This document shows positions 61,994 through 64,000 of a stretch of DNA of 64,000 nt, piece after piece; the first letter of the stretch is position 1, and each line of letters opens with the position of its first letter. Source of the stretch: Bacteroides oleiciplenus YIT 12058 (lineage in GTDB: Bacteria > Bacteroidota > Bacteroidia > Bacteroidales > Bacteroidaceae); NCBI RefSeq assembly GCF_000315485.1, contig NZ_JH992940.1, positions 372,001 to 436,000 on the forward strand. Direction: 5' to 3'. Made by a program: the position numbers and the translations under genes. The notes under the pieces are model-generated. The model made no database searches and was not told the origin of the DNA. It worked only from the letters and a program-made list of their open reading frames with translations.

Positions 61994-63283
61994 TTATGAC
62001 ATTTTTTTGCCGGACACGACTTCTTTTAATGTCTCTTTGCACAAATGTTGTGAGGCAAGTTCTCGTATTTCATCCGGAGTAACAGTCTTCACTGCATCCA
62101 CGGCATCCATCACGTACGAGTTCGAGAGACCGGAAGTATGAATGAAAATCCAGGCGTCTGCGAGTGAAAAGGCAGACTCATAGCTGCGGCACATGTCACC
62201 CAGCATATAGTTTCTTACCATAGCAAGTTCTTCATTAGATACGAGAACATTTTGCAAACGATCTATTTCATGGTAAACTTCTTTGATAAGAGGTTCTACA
62301 AATTCATTAGCAGTCTCTGTGTTGATGACAAACAATCCGCTGTCAGGATAAGGCATTATACCTGCAGAAATGCCATATGTATATCCTTTTTCTTCACGGA
62401 TGTTAGACATTAAACGGCTACCGAAATATCCCCCCAATAAAGTAACGAGAACGCGTGCTTTCATATAATCGGGGTGGCGTCGGTCCAAAGAAATCATTCC
62501 TATACGAACGGCACTTTGCATCGCATCAGCACGTTCGGCAAAGAAACGTTTCCCGGGAGACGTTACCGGAACATAAATGGACTTTTCCGGCCTCAGGAAA
62601 CCTTTTCCAAAAGGTTCGCTTCCAAAAATAACCTCTACACGGCGAATAGTGTCTTCACTGACTTTTCCCGAAAGATAAATGCTGCAATTCCCGGAATGAT
62701 AATAACGGTCATAAAAGGATTGCAAGACGGAAGGATTGATTAAGTGATAATCTTCTTCCTGCACCAATTGTCCGCAAGGATGCTTATCACCATACACGGC
62801 ATTTATCAAAGTACGGTGGGCCAGAAAGTCAACCTTCGAACTATTCACTAAAAATTGCTGAATGTTATTATCGACAATCACTCCTAATTCTTTCTCAGGA
62901 AAAAGAGGTTCTTTTACGATAGACTCGAAAATATCTAAAGTTTCAGGCAGGTATTTATTTAAGGAATAGAGAGTGATGTAGGCATACTCGGACGAACTGG
63001 AGAGTTCTAGCCATGCGCCATAATAATCTAACTTTTCGGCAATTGCTGCAGCGGAATAACAGCGAGTTCCTTCGCGTAACATCCGGTTGGTGAACAAAGC
63101 CTGCAAGCGTTGGGTTTGTTGCCATCGTCCGCCTTCCATTAACAAATCGATGCGCACTACTTCATTATCTCCGGCATTGAGTATATATAATGGTATACCA
63201 TTTGGCATCACACGCCGTTCGGGTGATAGTACTTCCAGTTGTTCAGGTTCGCGGATAAAAGGTTGGATACTTCTGTCTAACAT
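61994..63283 (-). CDS. M16 (insulinase-like) peptidase homologue, catalytically inactive
   Basis: 429 residues with the M16 two-domain layout: N-terminal domain PNGIPLYILNAGDNEVVRID and C-terminal IREEKGYTYGISAGIMPYPD (the Arg-Tyr pair of the substrate-binding motif, intact). The zinc motif HxxEH, expected near residue 57, is replaced by ALFTNRMLREGT, so neither His nor Glu remains. Such proteins act as the non-catalytic partner in M16 heterodimers. No partner is in this window. Its ATG overlaps the kdsB stop by 7 bp, suggesting co-transcription. Confidence 0.87.
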   Translation of the reverse strand: MLDRSIQPFIREPEQLEVLSPERRVMPNGIPLYILNAGDNEVVRIDLLMEGGRWQQTQRLQALFTNRMLREGTRCYSAAAIAEKLDYYGAWLELSSSSEYAYITLYSLNKYLPETLDIFESIVKEPLFPEKELGVIVDNNIQQFLVNSSKVDFLAHRTLINAVYGDKHPCGQLVQEEDYHLINPSVLQSFYDRYYHSGNCSIYLSGKVSEDTIRRVEVIFGSEPFGKGFLRPEKSIYVPVTSPGKRFFAERADAMQSAVRIGMISLDRRHPDYMKARVLVTLLGGYFGSRLMSNIREEKGYTYGISAGIMPYPDSGLFVINTETANEFVEPLIKEVYHEIDRLQNVLVSNEELAMVRNYMLGDMCRSYESAFSLADAWIFIHTSGLSNSYVMDAVDAVKTVTPDEIRELASQHLCKETLKEVVSGKKMS

Positions 63284-64000
63284 GTTTTCAAAAATTCTTC
63301 TGCTTTCTCTAAATCTTGCGGAGTATCAATACCTATTGTTTCTACTTCTGTAACACCCGCTTTAATGGTGTATCCATTCTCCAACCAACGAAGTTGCTCC
63401 AAAGATTCTGCCAATTCAAGGGAAGATTGCGGCAGAGAAGTTATTTCTTTCAATACTCCAGCACGATAGGCATACAGGCCGATATGTTTATAATAGGTAT
63501 GATTTTTCAGCCAATCCTGCTTTTCAGCATTGCGTTGATAAGGAATGATGGAACGACTAAAATAGAGTGCATTCATATTCTTATTCAAAACTACTTTTGG
63601 TGAATTGATATTCTCTAAAGCCTCAAATCCATTATCAGGCATAAAAGGCTTCACCAATGTAGCTATCTGGGTTGTGACATCATCAAAACATGCTTTTACT
63701 GCTTCCAACTGAGAAGGTTGTATAAAAGGTTCGTCTCCCTGGATATTAACTACAATATCAAAATCTCCTCCAATCTTGGTATATGCTTCATAGCAACGGT
63801 CCGTACCGCTCTTATGATTAACAGAAGTCATCACGACTTTGCCACCAAAAGCTTTCACTACTGCTTCTATTCGTTCATCGTCTGTGGCCACATAAGCGTC
63901 ATTCAGAACGCCTGCCACTTGTTCATATACCCGTTGTATTACGGTTTTGCCATCCAACATAGCCAATGGTTTTGCAGGAAAACGCGTGGATGCATAACGG
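63277..64000 (-). CDS. kdsB: 3-deoxy-manno-octulosonate cytidylyltransferase (5' end beyond the window)
   Basis: The frame is open to the right edge (RYASTRFPAKPLAMLDGKTV), so the first few residues are cut off. The enzyme activates Kdo as CMP-Kdo for lipopolysaccharide inner core synthesis. Motifs: RFPAKPLA (nucleotide-binding Lys), KSGTDRCYEAY, and VNIQGDEPFIQPSQLEAV (metal-binding Asp). The in-frame ATG at 63966 is internal. The last bases overlap the M16 gene. Confidence 0.95.
   Translation of the reverse strand, partial: RYASTRFPAKPLAMLDGKTVIQRVYEQVAGVLNDAYVATDDERIEAVVKAFGGKVVMTSVNHKSGTDRCYEAYTKIGGDFDIVVNIQGDEPFIQPSQLEAVKACFDDVTTQIATLVKPFMPDNGFEALENINSPKVVLNKNMNALYFSRSIIPYQRNAEKQDWLKNHTYYKHIGLYAYRAGVLKEITSLPQSSLELAESLEQLRWLENGYTIKAGVTEVETIGIDTPQDLEKAEEFLKTC

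Overview
The window is a 64 kb piece of chromosome from a member of the Bacteroidales, very probably genus Bacteroides. The evidence is the gene families (DUF4296 lipoprotein beside lspA, Nudix-type sugar regulator with xylB-xylA-xylE, Oar-type TonB receptor, DUF4248, DUF3332, WG-repeat and 6-bladed-propeller proteins), the repeated Bacteroides promoter element TAnnTTTG (often with a TTTG or TTG about 19-21 bp upstream), and AT-rich spacers of the AATTAAAAATTG kind. No phage, insertion sequence, CRISPR array or rRNA is visible. There is one tRNA, tRNA-Arg(TCT). Both ends cut a gene: an NDH-2 type dehydrogenase on the left and kdsB on the right.

Layout. 1-5 kb: NADH dehydrogenase and DoxX, a DUF3332 lipoprotein, a convergent TamA/BamA-like outer-membrane protein. 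4.9-11.4 kb: an rRNA/tRNA methyltransferase converging on the operon ileS, zinc-less dksA/traR, lspA, DUF4296 lipoprotein and a small unknown. 11.4-13.1 kb: an accessory stretch with a decayed GNAT gene, a 20-bp inverted repeat, a flavodoxin-fold reductase and a head-to-head array of 11-bp repeats. 13.1-19 kb: a His-rich small membrane protein followed by a CusB/CusA/CusC heavy-metal efflux operon. 19.1-22 kb: a SIMPL protein, two tiny overlapping minus-strand genes that are both out of frame at homopolymers (one a 12-bp G tract), and a GNAT-nitrilase fusion. 22-25.3 kb: a large TonB-dependent receptor. 25.4-30.7 kb: the xylose operon (Nudix-like regulator, xylB, xylA, xylE). 31-32.7 kb: fabD and a helical repeat protein.

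32.7-40.2 kb is a run of small single genes: DUF4396 with a Met/Asp-rich loop, GNAT, WG repeat, DUF4248, BamE-DUF4476 lipoprotein, unknown lipoprotein, YdeI, methyltransferase, 6-bladed propeller and HU-like protein. 40.3-45.1 kb: two DUF362 proteins, an ECF S component, a phosphoribosyltransferase-fold protein and a NapH-NapG-like multi-cluster iron-sulfur membrane protein. This looks like an uncharacterised redox/uptake module. 45.2-51.6 kb: a patatin-like lipase, a GH13 amylase, DUF2461, YhcH and the glycogen branching enzyme. 51.6-59.5 kb: a TPR protein, tRNA-Arg, and an operon of a very large duplicated sensor kinase, its response regulator and an AbgT transporter. 59.6-64 kb: prs, a 14-repeat MORN protein, a catalytically dead M16 peptidase homologue and kdsB.

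Most of the window is ordinary housekeeping and lifestyle DNA. The strongest leads are the homopolymer-gated small gene pair at 19.86-20.24 kb, the internally duplicated sensor kinase at 55.1-59.5 kb, the DUF362/ECF/Fe-S cluster at 40.3-45.1 kb and the 11-bp inverted tandem array at 12.9 kb. All functions are read from motifs and remembered families; no searches were run.
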